Below, one piece after another: positions 34,019 to 44,105 of a stretch of 64,000 nucleotides of DNA. The position numbers were made by a program, and so were the translations under genes. Positions within the stretch are counted from its first letter, which is position 1. Each line of letters begins with the position of its first letter. Under the pieces are notes generated by a model. That model was not told the origin of the DNA, did not search any database, and was given only the letters and a program-made list of their open reading frames with translations. The stretch spans positions 2,728,001 through 2,792,000 of the forward strand of contig OZ242366.1 in assembly GCA_965208945.1 (NCBI GenBank), given 5' to 3'. The stretch comes from JAPPLB01 sp965208945. GTDB lineage: Bacteria; Acidobacteriota; Terriglobia; Bryobacterales; UBA6623.

Positions 34019-34762
34019 GTGGCGCTGTCGCTTCCCGCCGCCGAGCCGGGCATGGTTTTCATCCCCGGCGGGGAGTTCCTGAGAGGGCGTTCCCATCCCC
34101 TTCCCGATGACGGCTTGAAGTGGCAGCCGACGCTGCTCAAGGACGCTCGGCCGGCGAAGAGAATCCATGTCGATCCGTTCTACCTCGATGAGCACGAGGT
34201 GACGAACGAGGCGTATCTGCGGTTTCTCGAGGCGACGGGGCGGGAGCGGCCGTTCCATTGGGTGGACGGCGAGTTCCCGGCGGGCGAGGAGAAACATCCG
34301 GTTGTGAACGTGAACTGGTTCGAGGCCACGGCCTACTGCGAATCGTTGGGGAAGCGCCTTCCGACGGAGGCCGAATGGGAGCGGGCGGCGCGCGGGATGG
34401 CCGAAGGGGCCAAGTTTCCCTGGGGCGAGCAGGAGCCCACCAAGGGCGAGCAGGCGCATTTCAATGTGCTCGACGGCCCGCGCCCGGTCTGCCGGTTTCC
34501 CCAAAACACGTTCGGACTGTGCGACATGGCGGGCAATGTCTGGGAGTGGTGCTTCGACCGCTATGACCGGCTCTACTACGAGCGGTCCCCCGAGAAGAAC
34601 CCGCGCGGGCCGGATGAGGGCATGTACCGCATGCTGCGCGGCGGGTCCTGGGCCGATGTGGCGAAGTATTTGACGTGCGCCTATCGAAGTTACGCGCGGC
34701 CTCGCGAGCAGAGCCCGAATATAGGCTTCCGGTGCGCCAGGAATTTCCCCAAAAGCCGCTGA
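34019..34762 (+). CDS. Formylglycine-generating-enzyme-like (SUMF1) protein
   Basis: The domain starts at GMVFIPGGEFLRG and continues through VDPFYLDEHEVTNEAYLRFL, PVVNVNWFEATAYCESLGKR, LPTEAEWERAARG, GLCDMAGNVWEWCFDRY and MLRGGSWADV to NIGFRCAR, the full FGE-sulfatase fold. Family members convert a sulfatase Cys to formylglycine or have other oxidative roles. The start is uncertain: a clear signal-peptide core (LRFLRLSCLLLGVVALSLPAA) precedes in frame from about 33988 but has no ATG. GTG 34019 is used here; ATG 34052 is alternative. An ATG at 33948 in another frame would give a perfect n-region, so a frameshift is likely. Confidence 0.82.
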   Translation: MALSLPAAEPGMVFIPGGEFLRGRSHPLPDDGLKWQPTLLKDARPAKRIHVDPFYLDEHEVTNEAYLRFLEATGRERPFHWVDGEFPAGEEKHPVVNVNWFEATAYCESLGKRLPTEAEWERAARGMAEGAKFPWGEQEPTKGEQAHFNVLDGPRPVCRFPQNTFGLCDMAGNVWEWCFDRYDRLYYERSPEKNPRGPDEGMYRMLRGGSWADVAKYLTCAYRSYARPREQSPNIGFRCARNFPKSR

Positions 34763-34763
34763 C

Positions 34764-34946
34764 TAGCCTGGATTTCTCACCACGTGGCGAGGCGAAGTGG
34801 GTGAGAGGGCCGTCAGGACGAGGCGCGAGCCGCTTGGCGCGCGCAGGCGTACTTGAACAGTACGTTGAGCACGGCAAGCAAGCGCAACGAAGTCATGGCG
34901 GCCGTATGGCGTGCTTCGGCCGTCGGGTGGTGAGAAATGCAGGCTA
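34764..34946 (+). repeat. Family A element, copy A9 (183 bp)
   Basis: Forward full copy between the convergent FGE-like and YVTN genes. Left flank CTAG directly after the FGE stop (TGACTAG), right flank CTAC. Confidence 0.92.
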
Positions 34947-34978
34947 CGGCCGAGTAGCCCCGTTCACGCCAAACGCGA

Positions 34979-36049
34979 TCACGAACCAGCTACAGGCACC
35001 GTCAGCACGAGCATTCGCTTGGGTGCCTTGCCCTTGGGAAGCTGGATGCGCGTCCGCTCCTTCTTGCTAGCCCGGTCGATGACGGAGATCGTGTCGTCGG
35101 CGGTGTTGGCGGTGTAGACGGTCTGCCCGTCGGGAGTCATGGTCAGCCAGAGCGGAGTGTTGCCGGTCTTGATCTTCGCGATTTCCACCGGCGGGTCTTG
35201 GGTGACGTCGAAGGCGTGAACGAAGCCGTGATTGATGTTGGTGGACCAGACCTCTTTGCCGTCGGGTGAGACGCCGATTCCGTGGGAACGGCTTGGAGTG
35301 GCCTGCTCCTCGCGAGTGAGTGTGTATTCCGCCGTCTGGATGACTTCGCGCTGGGCCGTGTCGATGACGAGGAACCCCATCAGGTTGTCCGTGTTGACGT
35401 AGAGGCGCGAACCGTCGGGGCTGATCGCCGTGGGCCGGGGCGTGTTGCCGGTCTGAATCATGTCGACGACGCTCCGTGTGGCGGTGTCGACGACGTAGAT
35501 CTTCTTGTTGAGGCTGACGGGCCGGCCCCGCGCCTGTTGCGCTTCGATGCTGAGCGCCCCCCGGTCATGCGGGACGAGATACATGTACTTGTCGTCAGGC
35601 GATACCACGGTGTTGTGCGGCGTGCCGTCGGTGGGGATGCGGGTAACGATCTCTTCTTTCCGGGTGTCGAAGATCTCGTAGCGCCCGTCACCCATCGCCG
35701 GAACGTAGACATAGCGGCCGTCGGAGGTGCATTCGATTTCGTTGGGCCGCTTGCCGAAGAAGTCGTATTTCTTGATCAGCGCGTCGTTGACCGGGTCGAC
35801 GACCGCCAGCCCGTCGTCGCCTTCGGTGGCGACATAGAGTGGGAACTGGGACTTGGGTGTTGCGATGCCGTGAGGCAGTTCGCCGACCTCGACGGAGGTC
35901 AGGATCTCGTTCGTCGCGACATCGATCACGGTAACGTCGTTCGAGTTGCTGCTGAGCACGTAGAGCTTCTGGAGGGTCTGGCCGTTCGGGTCGGCTGAAC
36001 AAGCCGCCAGCACGAGGAGCAATGCGATCACAGGGCAACGTTTGAGCAT
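34979..36049 (-). CDS. YVTN-type beta-propeller lipoprotein
   Basis: The 356-residue product starts MLKRCPVIALLLVLAAC, a lipoprotein signal with acylated Cys17. The rest is a series of 40-50-residue blades of the YVTN type (LYVLSSNSNDVTVIDVATNE, TPRPTAISPDGSRLYVNTDN, TPDGQTVYTANTADDTISVI). Such propellers are often surface or periplasmic binding scaffolds near redox enzymes. ATG 36049 is chosen because GGAGAG lies just upstream. A Rieske gene lies 113 bases upstream on the same strand and may be cotranscribed. Confidence 0.9.
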   Translation of the reverse strand: MLKRCPVIALLLVLAACSADPNGQTLQKLYVLSSNSNDVTVIDVATNEILTSVEVGELPHGIATPKSQFPLYVATEGDDGLAVVDPVNDALIKKYDFFGKRPNEIECTSDGRYVYVPAMGDGRYEIFDTRKEEIVTRIPTDGTPHNTVVSPDDKYMYLVPHDRGALSIEAQQARGRPVSLNKKIYVVDTATRSVVDMIQTGNTPRPTAISPDGSRLYVNTDNLMGFLVIDTAQREVIQTAEYTLTREEQATPSRSHGIGVSPDGKEVWSTNINHGFVHAFDVTQDPPVEIAKIKTGNTPLWLTMTPDGQTVYTANTADDTISVIDRASKKERTRIQLPKGKAPKRMLVLTVPVAGS

Positions 36050-36162
36050 GGTTCGACTCTCCGTGGGACAGGGCTGGCGAGGCGGCACCTTGGACCGTCA
36101 AGCAGGACAACGGATCGCCGCGTGAACTTGACTCGAATATGAATCTGGGCCAGGGGAAAAAG

Positions 36163-36711
36163 TTAGAGCACGGCGGCTGCCTCGACCTCCTGTATCTCGA
36201 CGACATCATCGCGCATTTGGAAGCGAAAGCGAAACAGGCCGCGTTCCGCCGGGCCTTCGAGCAGCGCGCCCTCCTTTTGCGGATCGAAGACGCTGAAATG
36301 GCACGGGCAGACCAGCAAGGGGTGATCAGGGCGGGCGCTCTGCTCGAGCCGCACGTGATGCAGGTCCTCGACAAGCTGGACGTAGCAGAGTTCGTGCGGA
36401 CAATGCAGGCACAGAGCTCGCAGACTCTCCGGCCCGGGCTTCTCGCTCGCACGCACCAGGATGCCTTTGAGCAGGCGCTCGGCGGCGGGCTCGCCCTGCG
36501 CGGCGGGCTTGTCCACCCACGCCGAAAACGGATGAGGCCGCCAAGGTTTGAGATCGCCGGCCGCGATCGAGACCGGCTTCTTGAGACGAAGATACGGCGC
36601 GCCCGGAGTCGGGGCGGTTGCCGCAAGGCCTTGCGCGCCCAGAGCGGTCAGGCAGGCTTGGAGCCACGCCCGGCGGACAAGCCGGCGGGTTGCGGGCGGC
36701 TCGGGCGTCAT
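36163..36711 (-). CDS. Rieske [2Fe-2S] protein
   Basis: The 182-residue protein has an N-terminal export signal with arginines (RRLVRRAWLQACLTALG) and a Rieske cluster site: CLHCPHELC supplies CxH, and LVCPCHFSVFDP supplies CxxH. This is the electron-transfer fold of bc-complex Rieske subunits and related exported proteins. No cytochrome b partner lies in the window; its partner may be the propeller protein downstream or an oxidase elsewhere. Confidence 0.88.
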   Translation of the reverse strand: MTPEPPATRRLVRRAWLQACLTALGAQGLAATAPTPGAPYLRLKKPVSIAAGDLKPWRPHPFSAWVDKPAAQGEPAAERLLKGILVRASEKPGPESLRALCLHCPHELCYVQLVEDLHHVRLEQSARPDHPLLVCPCHFSVFDPQKEGALLEGPAERGLFRFRFQMRDDVVEIQEVEAAAVL

Positions 36712-36811
36712 GGCGCGGACCCTGTCACTCGCTTCAGTAGGCTGATTCTACCGCACTGCCGGCGCCGGACCCGGCCGCGGGGAGCCCTACAATGAGCTTC
36801 CGGCGCAAGAC

Positions 36812-37600
36812 ATGAACCCGCACCTCGCACGCATTCGAATCTTCCCTTTCAAGTCGCTCGACGGCCACGATGTCGCCGAAGCTGTCGTGCTGCGGTCGGG
36901 TGCGTTGGCGCATGACCGGGAGTACCGCTTTCTCGACGAAGAGGGCTCGGTGGTCAATGGCAAGCGGGCTGGCGAGCGGATCATCCGGATTCGTTCCGTA
37001 TTCGACTTCGGGTTCGGTCAGGTGACGCTCTCCGATCGGCAGGACTCCGCCGCTTTCTTCCCTCACCGCGAGCAGGAGCCGATCGAATCTTGGGTCGGTG
37101 AACGGATGGGGTTTGCAGTCCGCTTGCAGCACCATGCGGACGGCGGCTTCCCGGATGACACTGATGCGCCGGGCCCGACCGTCGTCAGCACGGCGTCGCT
37201 GAAAACGGTCGCCTCATGGTTCGGCTTCACCCTGGAGGAGACCCGCCGCCGCTTTCGAGCGAATCTCGAAGTCGGCGGCGTGCCGGCGTTCTGGGAAGAC
37301 CGGCTGTACGGTCCCGGAGATGAGAAAGGGCGCTTCCGGATCGGCGACGTCCTGGTCGAAGGGGTCAACCCCTGCCAAAGATGCGCCGTGCCGGGGCGGA
37401 ATCCGGAAGACGGCAGCCTCACGCCGGCCCACTTCGCGAAGATGTTTGCCGAGAAGCGCCGTGAGACGCTGCCCGCCTGGGCCGAGCCAGGCCGCTTCGA
37501 CCACTATTACCGTCTCACGGTCAATACTTGCATCCCCGGTTCCGAAGCTGGCAAGGTTCTCGAAGTCGGCGACACGATCGATATCGTCAGCTCGCCTTAG
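36812..37600 (+). CDS. MOSC-domain protein
   Basis: The 262-residue protein has the MOSC N-terminal beta-barrel (LARIRIFPFKSLDGHDV, LAHDREYRFLDEEG) and a MOSC domain with the cysteine motif NPCQRCAVPGRNPEDG (about 189-204). MOSC proteins handle Mo-cofactor sulfur or reduce N-hydroxylated bases (YcbX/mARC family). The stop codon TAG (37598-37600) is the first three bases of family A element A10. Confidence 0.9.
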   Translation: MNPHLARIRIFPFKSLDGHDVAEAVVLRSGALAHDREYRFLDEEGSVVNGKRAGERIIRIRSVFDFGFGQVTLSDRQDSAAFFPHREQEPIESWVGERMGFAVRLQHHADGGFPDDTDAPGPTVVSTASLKTVASWFGFTLEETRRRFRANLEVGGVPAFWEDRLYGPGDEKGRFRIGDVLVEGVNPCQRCAVPGRNPEDGSLTPAHFAKMFAEKRRETLPAWAEPGRFDHYYRLTVNTCIPGSEAGKVLEVGDTIDIVSSP

Positions 37601-37780
37601 CCTGCATTTCTCACCACGTGGCGAGGCGAAGTGCGTGAGAGGGCCGTCAGGACGAGGCGCGAGCCGCTTGGCGCGCGCAGGCGTACTTGAACAGTACGTT
37701 GAGCACGGCAAGCAAGCGCAACGAAGTCCTGGCGGTCGTATCTTGTGCTTCGGCCGTCGGGTGGTGAGAAATGCAGGCTA
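37598..37780 (+). repeat. Family A element, copy A10 (183 bp) supplying two stop codons
   Basis: Forward full copy between convergent genes. Its first TAG ends the MOSC gene and its last CTA (complement TAG) ends the gene on the minus strand. Flanks TTAG and CTAG. Confidence 0.95.
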
Positions 37781-39019
37781 GACGTGACCTCGTGCGCCGA
37801 TCGGCCACACTTCGACGACATTCTCTCCACGGACGCAATAGGCTCGGTCGTAGAGGTTCACGTTGGGATCGCAGTGAGGCACGAGCAGCCGGATCTTGTC
37901 CCCGAGTTTGACAGGCCGGCTGGGCTCGCTGATGGTCAGGATCCCATGTTCGTCGCCGCCGAAACGATACTCCACGCCGGTGAGCCCGAAGACCTCCGGA
38001 CCGAACTCGCGGTCGGTGGCGAACGCCTTGAGCCCCGCGTCCAGTGTCGCCCGGTCGTCGTAGTTCTTGCTGATGACCGTGGCGAGAACGGTCAGTGACG
38101 CCTGGAAGTCGTTGTACACCGCACTGTTCTTGCCGCCGATGCTGCGATAGTCGACATCCATGAATACGTAGGAGCCGGCCTGCATCTCGGTCATGCCCCT
38201 CATGCCGGAGTCGATGTTGTACGTGCCGGTGCTCGCTCCGGACATGATCTCGGCCGGCAAACCGTTCCTCTTCATCTTCTCGAACGTCTCGATCGGCGCC
38301 GCCATCACGGTCTCGGAATGCTTCTTCCGTTCCAGGAATCCGTCTACATGCGACGATCTCCCCGAATAGCTGTGAACGCCACGCAGCTTCAGCCTCGGCA
38401 GCTTGTCCACCTGTTGGGCCAGTTTCATCGCCGGCTCGCCGGGCTGAACTCCGGTGCGGCGTCCGACCGGGTCGATGTCGATCATGATGTTCAGATCGAC
38501 CTTCGCGGCGGCTGCCGCTTCGCTGAGTCGCTCGACGTTGTGCGGGTTGTCGACAACGGCCATGGTGTCGGGATGTTTGGCGGTCATGCGGACCAGCCGC
38601 GAAATCTTGTTCACCCCGACGGACTCCGACGTGATCAGAATGCCGGGGACGCCGGCGTCGGCCATCCGTTCTCCTTCGCTGATTGAGGCCGAACAGAGGC
38701 CCAGTGCCCCGGCCTTGATCTGACGGAGCGCTATTTCGGGGCATTTGTGCGTCTTGCCATGTGGACGCAGGTTGATCGGCGCCGCTTGGGCGTGGTTCGC
38801 CATCTTGGCGATGTTCCCCTCGAGTCCGTCAAGGTCGATGATGAGCGACGGCGTCGGCAGGTCGTCGAGAGTAACGCCGCTGATGTTCTTCTCTTTCTTG
38901 AGCTTAGACTCGACTTCGTCCACGCTGTAGCCCCAGACTGGTTTCGCAACCAGGAAAAAGGGAGCGGACGCCCCCACGCTCGCGCTTGCGCGGAGCCAGT
39001 CTCGCCGAGTCGTCTTCAT
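37778..39019 (-). CDS. Tat-exported DSD1-family PLP enzyme (D-threonine aldolase/D-serine dehydratase-like)
   Basis: The 413-residue protein has the twin-arginine signal TTRRDWLRASASVGASA. The alanine-racemase-like barrel carries the PLP lysine Lys89 in LRPHGKTHK and the motif IDIDPVGRRTG. The C-terminal domain holds VPHCDPNVNLYD, the His/Cys metal-site motif of D-threonine aldolase and D-serine dehydratase. It probably acts on a D-3-hydroxyamino acid outside the cytoplasm; the exact substrate is open. Its stop codon is the right end of element A10. Confidence 0.92.
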   Translation of the reverse strand: MKTTRRDWLRASASVGASAPFFLVAKPVWGYSVDEVESKLKKEKNISGVTLDDLPTPSLIIDLDGLEGNIAKMANHAQAAPINLRPHGKTHKCPEIALRQIKAGALGLCSASISEGERMADAGVPGILITSESVGVNKISRLVRMTAKHPDTMAVVDNPHNVERLSEAAAAAKVDLNIMIDIDPVGRRTGVQPGEPAMKLAQQVDKLPRLKLRGVHSYSGRSSHVDGFLERKKHSETVMAAPIETFEKMKRNGLPAEIMSGASTGTYNIDSGMRGMTEMQAGSYVFMDVDYRSIGGKNSAVYNDFQASLTVLATVISKNYDDRATLDAGLKAFATDREFGPEVFGLTGVEYRFGGDEHGILTISEPSRPVKLGDKIRLLVPHCDPNVNLYDRAYCVRGENVVEVWPIGARGHV

Positions 39020-39083
39020 TGCGGATCAACCTCCCGAAGCTTCATCGTAGCTTGACCCGAGTGCCCTGACAATGCGGTTTCAA

Positions 39084-39122
39084 CCTGCCTTTCTCACCTC
39101 GCGGCGAGGTGAGAAAGGCAGG
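39084..39122. repeat. Miniature family A hairpin with perfect 19-bp arms
   Basis: CCTGCCTTTCTCACCTCGC and its exact inverse are separated by one base. It looks like a family A element reduced to its ends, with compensatory changes (TTTCTCACCTCGC) on both sides. It lies between divergent genes upstream of the gatB promoter. Confidence 0.85.
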
Positions 39123-39152
39123 CTAACCCTTACGGGGTGCGAAACATTGGCT

Positions 39153-39160
39153 GTTATAAT
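39153..39160 (+). promoter_or_regulatory. Extended -10 promoter upstream of gatB
   Basis: GTTATAAT with a preceding T gives the extended -10 TGTTATAAT (TATAAT 39155-39160). No good -35. The leader to gatB would be about 230 bases and contain a hybrid family A/B repeat. Confidence 0.45.
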
Positions 39161-39255
39161 GCCGTTTCGTCGACCGGCTCGCCTCCTGGCTGGGACGTCA
39201 GTTACGCATGGGAGACCTTGAAGCCGGTATCTCCGACACCGAAGCCAATCGCCGG

Positions 39256-39398
39256 CCTGGATGTCTCACCGCGCGGCGAGGCGAAGTGGGTGAGAGGGCC
39301 GCGCAGCAACACGGTCTTTGCGGTTTTTCACGAATCACGAGTTACGAAACACGAATCACGGCCTTTTTTCGCGTGCTTCGGCCGTCGGGTGGTGAGAA

Positions 39399-39409
<11 letters not shown>
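39256..39409 (+). repeat. Hybrid family A/B element reaching into gatB
   Basis: Left part CCTGGATGTCTCACCGCGCG..GTGAGAGGGCCG (family A), middle CAGCAACACGG plus heptamers CACGAAT, CACGAGT, ACGAAACACGAATCACGG (family B), right part TTCGGCCGTCGGGTGGTGAG then AAATGCAGG (family A). The ATG of its right end is the start codon of gatB. Confidence 0.85.
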
Positions 39410-40841
<1,432 letters not shown>

Positions 40842-40853
40842 CTCCAAGCCGCC

Positions 40854-41261
40854 GTGTGCCCCCATCTCTTCGTCTACGGCACTCTGCAAAGCTCATTCGA
40901 CCACCCGGTCGCCCGCTCGCTGGCCGCCCAGGCTGAACTCTTGGGCCCGGCCCGGCTTCGCGGCCGTATCTATCGAGTCACGCCCCGCTACCCCGGTCTT
41001 GTCTTGTCCGAGGATCCGCGTGATCAGGTTCACGGCGAAGTTTATTTCCTGCGCGATCCGCCGGCTCTGCTTGAAACCCTGGATCGCTACGAGGGCTGTA
41101 GTCTCAACAGCCCCAAGCCCTTTGAATATGAGCGCGTGCTCGCTTCCGCCCGGCTTGATGGCGGACGGTCGATCGAGGTATGGACCTACGTTTACCGTCG
41201 ACCCGTTCGCGGCGAAGATCTCATCACATCCGGCCGCTACGAACCTCATTCGCCCGTCTGA
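40854..41261 (+). CDS. Gamma-glutamylcyclotransferase-like (AIG2) protein
   Basis: The 135-residue protein starts at GTG 12 bases after gatB. It has the GGCT/AIG2 signature YGTLQSSFDHPV at the N-terminus and LDRYEGCSLN with the likely catalytic Glu. Family members cleave gamma-glutamyl amides to 5-oxoproline or act on gamma-glutamylamines. The spacing suggests cotranscription with gatB. Confidence 0.88.
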   Translation: MCPHLFVYGTLQSSFDHPVARSLAAQAELLGPARLRGRIYRVTPRYPGLVLSEDPRDQVHGEVYFLRDPPALLETLDRYEGCSLNSPKPFEYERVLASARLDGGRSIEVWTYVYRRPVRGEDLITSGRYEPHSPV

Positions 41262-41324
41262 GCATCGCATGTGAGACTATTGAGACGCCGCGCCGTCTAT
41301 CGAGCCGGCCAAGGAGAGGAAGAA

Positions 41325-42251
41325 ATGTCGGAATGGAGCCGTAGAAACCTCCTGATCGCCGCCGGCGCCGTGACCGCAATCAATGCCCAAGCCGCAAGGA
41401 CCGATGAGCGCAAGAAACCGACTCTCTGCCTCTTCTCCAAGCCCTTGCCCTTTCTCGGATACACCGATCTCGGCAAGGCGCTTCATCAAATCGGTATTCC
41501 CGGCGTCGACTTGACCACGCGTCCCAGAGGACACGTGCTGCCTGAGAACGTCGAGCAGGACCTGCCGAAAGCCCACGCCGAGCTCAACGCGCAAGGCGTG
41601 GAAATTTCGATGATCACCACGGGTCTGACGTCCATCCAGAACCCCGCCGCCCGGCCCACGCTCTATACCGCGGCGCGCCTTGGGATTCCTTTCTTCAAGT
41701 TGGGCTACTACCGCTATCCGAAAGATGTCTCGCATCTGGAGGACGTCTTGGCGAAAGTGAAGACGGAGGTGGAAGGTCTGGCCGGTCTCGCTCAGCACGC
41801 CGGTATCCGAGGTGGCTTTCATAACCATTCCGGCATGTACGTCGGCGCCGCGATGTGGGATCACTGGTGGTTGATGCGCGACGTCGACCCGCAGTGGATG
41901 GGATTCTACTTCGACCCCATGCACGCCACGATCGAGGGTGGCTACGGAGGCTGGAAGATCGGTTTTCTACGCCTTGCACACAACCTGAAGATGGTCTCGA
42001 TCAAGGATTTCTACTGGGAGAAACGGGACGGTGTATGGAAGCGCCGCGTATGTCCTCTCGGCGAGGGCATGGTGCCGCTCGCGGAGTTCTTCCCCTTGCT
42101 TGCGGCAACCGGCTTCGATGGGCCGATCACGCTCCACATGGAATACGAGATCGACGGGTCGACCGAATCCGCCCGTCGCGACAACGTCTTGGCGGCTATT
42201 GAAAAGGACTACCGGTATCTGGCGAAGCTTTATGCCGAGGCCTTCGCTTAG
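41325..42251 (+). CDS. Tat-exported sugar phosphate isomerase/epimerase-like TIM-barrel protein
   Basis: The 308-residue protein starts at ATG 41325 after GGAGAGGAAG. The signal WSRRNLLIAAGAVTAINAQA is twin-arginine. The xylose-isomerase-like barrel is seen in IPGVDLTTRPRGHVLPENVE, GGFHNHSGMYVGAAMWDHWW, GFYFDPMHATIEGG, SIKDFYWEK and ITLHMEYEIDGS, which supply the usual Glu/Asp/His metal ligands. The substrate is unknown; this family is expanded in Acidobacteria and Planctomycetes. Confidence 0.88.
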   Translation: MSEWSRRNLLIAAGAVTAINAQAARTDERKKPTLCLFSKPLPFLGYTDLGKALHQIGIPGVDLTTRPRGHVLPENVEQDLPKAHAELNAQGVEISMITTGLTSIQNPAARPTLYTAARLGIPFFKLGYYRYPKDVSHLEDVLAKVKTEVEGLAGLAQHAGIRGGFHNHSGMYVGAAMWDHWWLMRDVDPQWMGFYFDPMHATIEGGYGGWKIGFLRLAHNLKMVSIKDFYWEKRDGVWKRRVCPLGEGMVPLAEFFPLLAATGFDGPITLHMEYEIDGSTESARRDNVLAAIEKDYRYLAKLYAEAFA

Positions 42252-42330
42252 CATCCCTGTCGGAAGTGTGTTCTGGTGACAGCCACCGAAGAGAGCCGTT
42301 CGATTTTGTAGAACGCCGGAGGACGCGACC

Positions 42331-43128
42331 GTGGAAACGATCAAGATCGGCGCTGCACAGATTCCCCAGACCACCGACATCCGGCAAAACCTCGCTGCGG
42401 CTTTGGTAGCAATCGAGCAGGCGGCCGGCCTGGGAGTCGAGTTGCTCTGCCTGCCGGAAACGCATCTCGCGGGATACCGGGTCGGCCTCTCCTGTCCCGA
42501 CGCGCCTTGTGACGCCCGGGCTCTCGATCAAGCCCTGGCCGAGATCGCTGAGGCCTGCCGTTCGCACCGTATCGGCGCCATTGTTGGAACGGAAACTCCC
42601 AACGGAGACGACAAGCCGTTCAATAGCGCCGTCGTCATTGACGATCAAGGCAGGCAGCTTGCCGTCCATCACAAGACCCGGCTGACTCCGGGCGATGCCC
42701 AGGGTTACTCTCCGGGAACGGAAGAGACGCTGTTCGAATGCAAGGGCATTCTGATGGGCGTGGTGATTTGCTTCGAAGGGTTTCGGTTCCCGGAAACGGT
42801 CCGTTCACTGGCGCGCGCCGGCGCGCAAGTTGTCTTTCATCCGCAGTTCAATCATGTTTTGCCCAACATGGAGTGGAAACTGGCGGTCCACGAAGCCCTG
42901 CTGACCGCGAGAGCCGCTGAGAACACCGTCTATCTTGTTTCCGCCAACATGTGCCACCCCCGCAACAACTGCCGCTCGCTGATCATTGGGCCGGACGGCT
43001 TGGTCATCCAGGCCTCCGAACTCGGCGAAGAAGGCCTGCTCGCCGCCGTGATCGATCCGGGCAGGGCGACTCACGCCTTCCTCAAGGACGATCCCGCAGC
43101 CATGGCGAAGGCCTTGGCCGAAGCATAG
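42331..43128 (+). CDS. Carbon-nitrogen hydrolase (nitrilase superfamily)
   Basis: The 265-residue enzyme starts at GTG after GGAGGACG. It has the catalytic triad of the superfamily: Glu43 in CLPETHLAG, Lys115 in VHHKTRLTP and Cys147 in VICFEGFRFPE. These enzymes hydrolyse amides or N-carbamoyl compounds in the cytoplasm; the substrate class cannot be assigned. fpg starts 29 bases after its stop. Confidence 0.9.
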   Translation: METIKIGAAQIPQTTDIRQNLAAALVAIEQAAGLGVELLCLPETHLAGYRVGLSCPDAPCDARALDQALAEIAEACRSHRIGAIVGTETPNGDDKPFNSAVVIDDQGRQLAVHHKTRLTPGDAQGYSPGTEETLFECKGILMGVVICFEGFRFPETVRSLARAGAQVVFHPQFNHVLPNMEWKLAVHEALLTARAAENTVYLVSANMCHPRNNCRSLIIGPDGLVIQASELGEEGLLAAVIDPGRATHAFLKDDPAAMAKALAEA

Positions 43129-43157
43129 GCGGAAGCGGGTCTCGAGCATCCCCGGTC

Positions 43158-44063
43158 GTGCCGGAACTACCCGACATCACGGTCTATATCGAAGCGCTGG
43201 AAGAAAGGATTCTCGGTCAGCCTCTCGAACGTGTCCGCCTCGCGGCGCCATTCCTGTTGCGCACCGTCCATCCGCCCGTCCACGCCGCCGAAGGCCGTGT
43301 CGTCAGGCGGTTGCGCCGGCTTGGCAAGCGCATCGCCATCGGCTTGGAAGGCGACCTCTGGCTGATCCTGCACTTGATGATCGCCGGACGCCTGCACTGG
43401 AAGCCGCCGCAAGCAAAAATTCCCGGTGGCAGGAGGGTTTTGGCCGCTTTCGACTTTCCTGCCGGCACGCTCGTTCTCACGGAGGCGGGCTCGAGGAAAC
43501 GCGCGGGTCTCTACCTCACTTCGGGGAAAGCAGCCCCGGACTCATACGACCCCGGCGGACTCGATGTTTTCGAGGTCGGCTACGAATCCTTCAGGGCGGC
43601 CATGACATCCGCCAATCATACGCTGAAACGGGCGCTTACCGATCCGCGCATTCTTGGCGGCATCGGCAACGCCTACTCCGACGAGATTCTCCACCGTGCT
43701 CGCCTTTCGCCGGTGACGCTCACACGGAAGCTCTCCGGCGATGAGCTCCGTCGCCTGTTCGATGCCACCCGCGAAACCTTGCGGCACTGGATCGAAAAGC
43801 TTCGCAATGACCGGGGCGGCGGCTTCCCCGAGAAGGTAACGGCCTTTCGTCCGGGCATGGCCGTTCACGGGCGTTACGGCAAACCCTGTCCCGACTGCGG
43901 AGCAAAGGTCCAGCGCATTCGATACGCGTCCAACGAAACGAACTACTGCGCTCCCTGTCAAACCGGCGGCAAGCTCCTCGCGGACCGAGCGCTCTCCCGC
44001 CTTCTCAAGAAAGATTGGCCCGCTACCATCGAGCAGCTCGAATCCCTCCACAAGCCACGCTGA
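43158..44063 (+). CDS. Fpg/Nei family DNA glycosylase
   Basis: Removes oxidised bases and nicks the DNA backbone. The GTG start gives MPELPDITVYIEALEER, putting Pro2 and Glu3 at the catalytic N-terminus. Lys57 (LGKRIAI), the helix-two-turn-helix TDPRILGGIGNAYSDEIL and the C4 zinc finger CPDCG..CAPC are present. PELPD rather than PELPE and total length 301 fit a Fpg-like branch. Upstream in-frame codons exist, but only this start gives the essential N-terminus. Confidence 0.93.
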   Translation: MPELPDITVYIEALEERILGQPLERVRLAAPFLLRTVHPPVHAAEGRVVRRLRRLGKRIAIGLEGDLWLILHLMIAGRLHWKPPQAKIPGGRRVLAAFDFPAGTLVLTEAGSRKRAGLYLTSGKAAPDSYDPGGLDVFEVGYESFRAAMTSANHTLKRALTDPRILGGIGNAYSDEILHRARLSPVTLTRKLSGDELRRLFDATRETLRHWIEKLRNDRGGGFPEKVTAFRPGMAVHGRYGKPCPDCGAKVQRIRYASNETNYCAPCQTGGKLLADRALSRLLKKDWPATIEQLESLHKPR

Positions 44064-44075
44064 TAGGAGCTGGCA

Positions 44076-44096
44076 GGTGGTGAGAAATGCGGGCTT
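44076..44096. repeat. Half of a family A end
   Basis: GGTGGTGAGAAATGCGGGCT, the right terminus of family A without the rest, in the convergent gap between fpg and guaA. Confidence 0.65.
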
Positions 44097-44105
44097 TGCC
44101 TCGAG

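Noticed and set aside
42951..43157. N-terminal extension of Fpg from 42951
   Set aside because: The enzyme needs Pro2 at its mature N-terminus, which only the GTG at 43158 provides; the extension overlaps the nitrilase-family gene.
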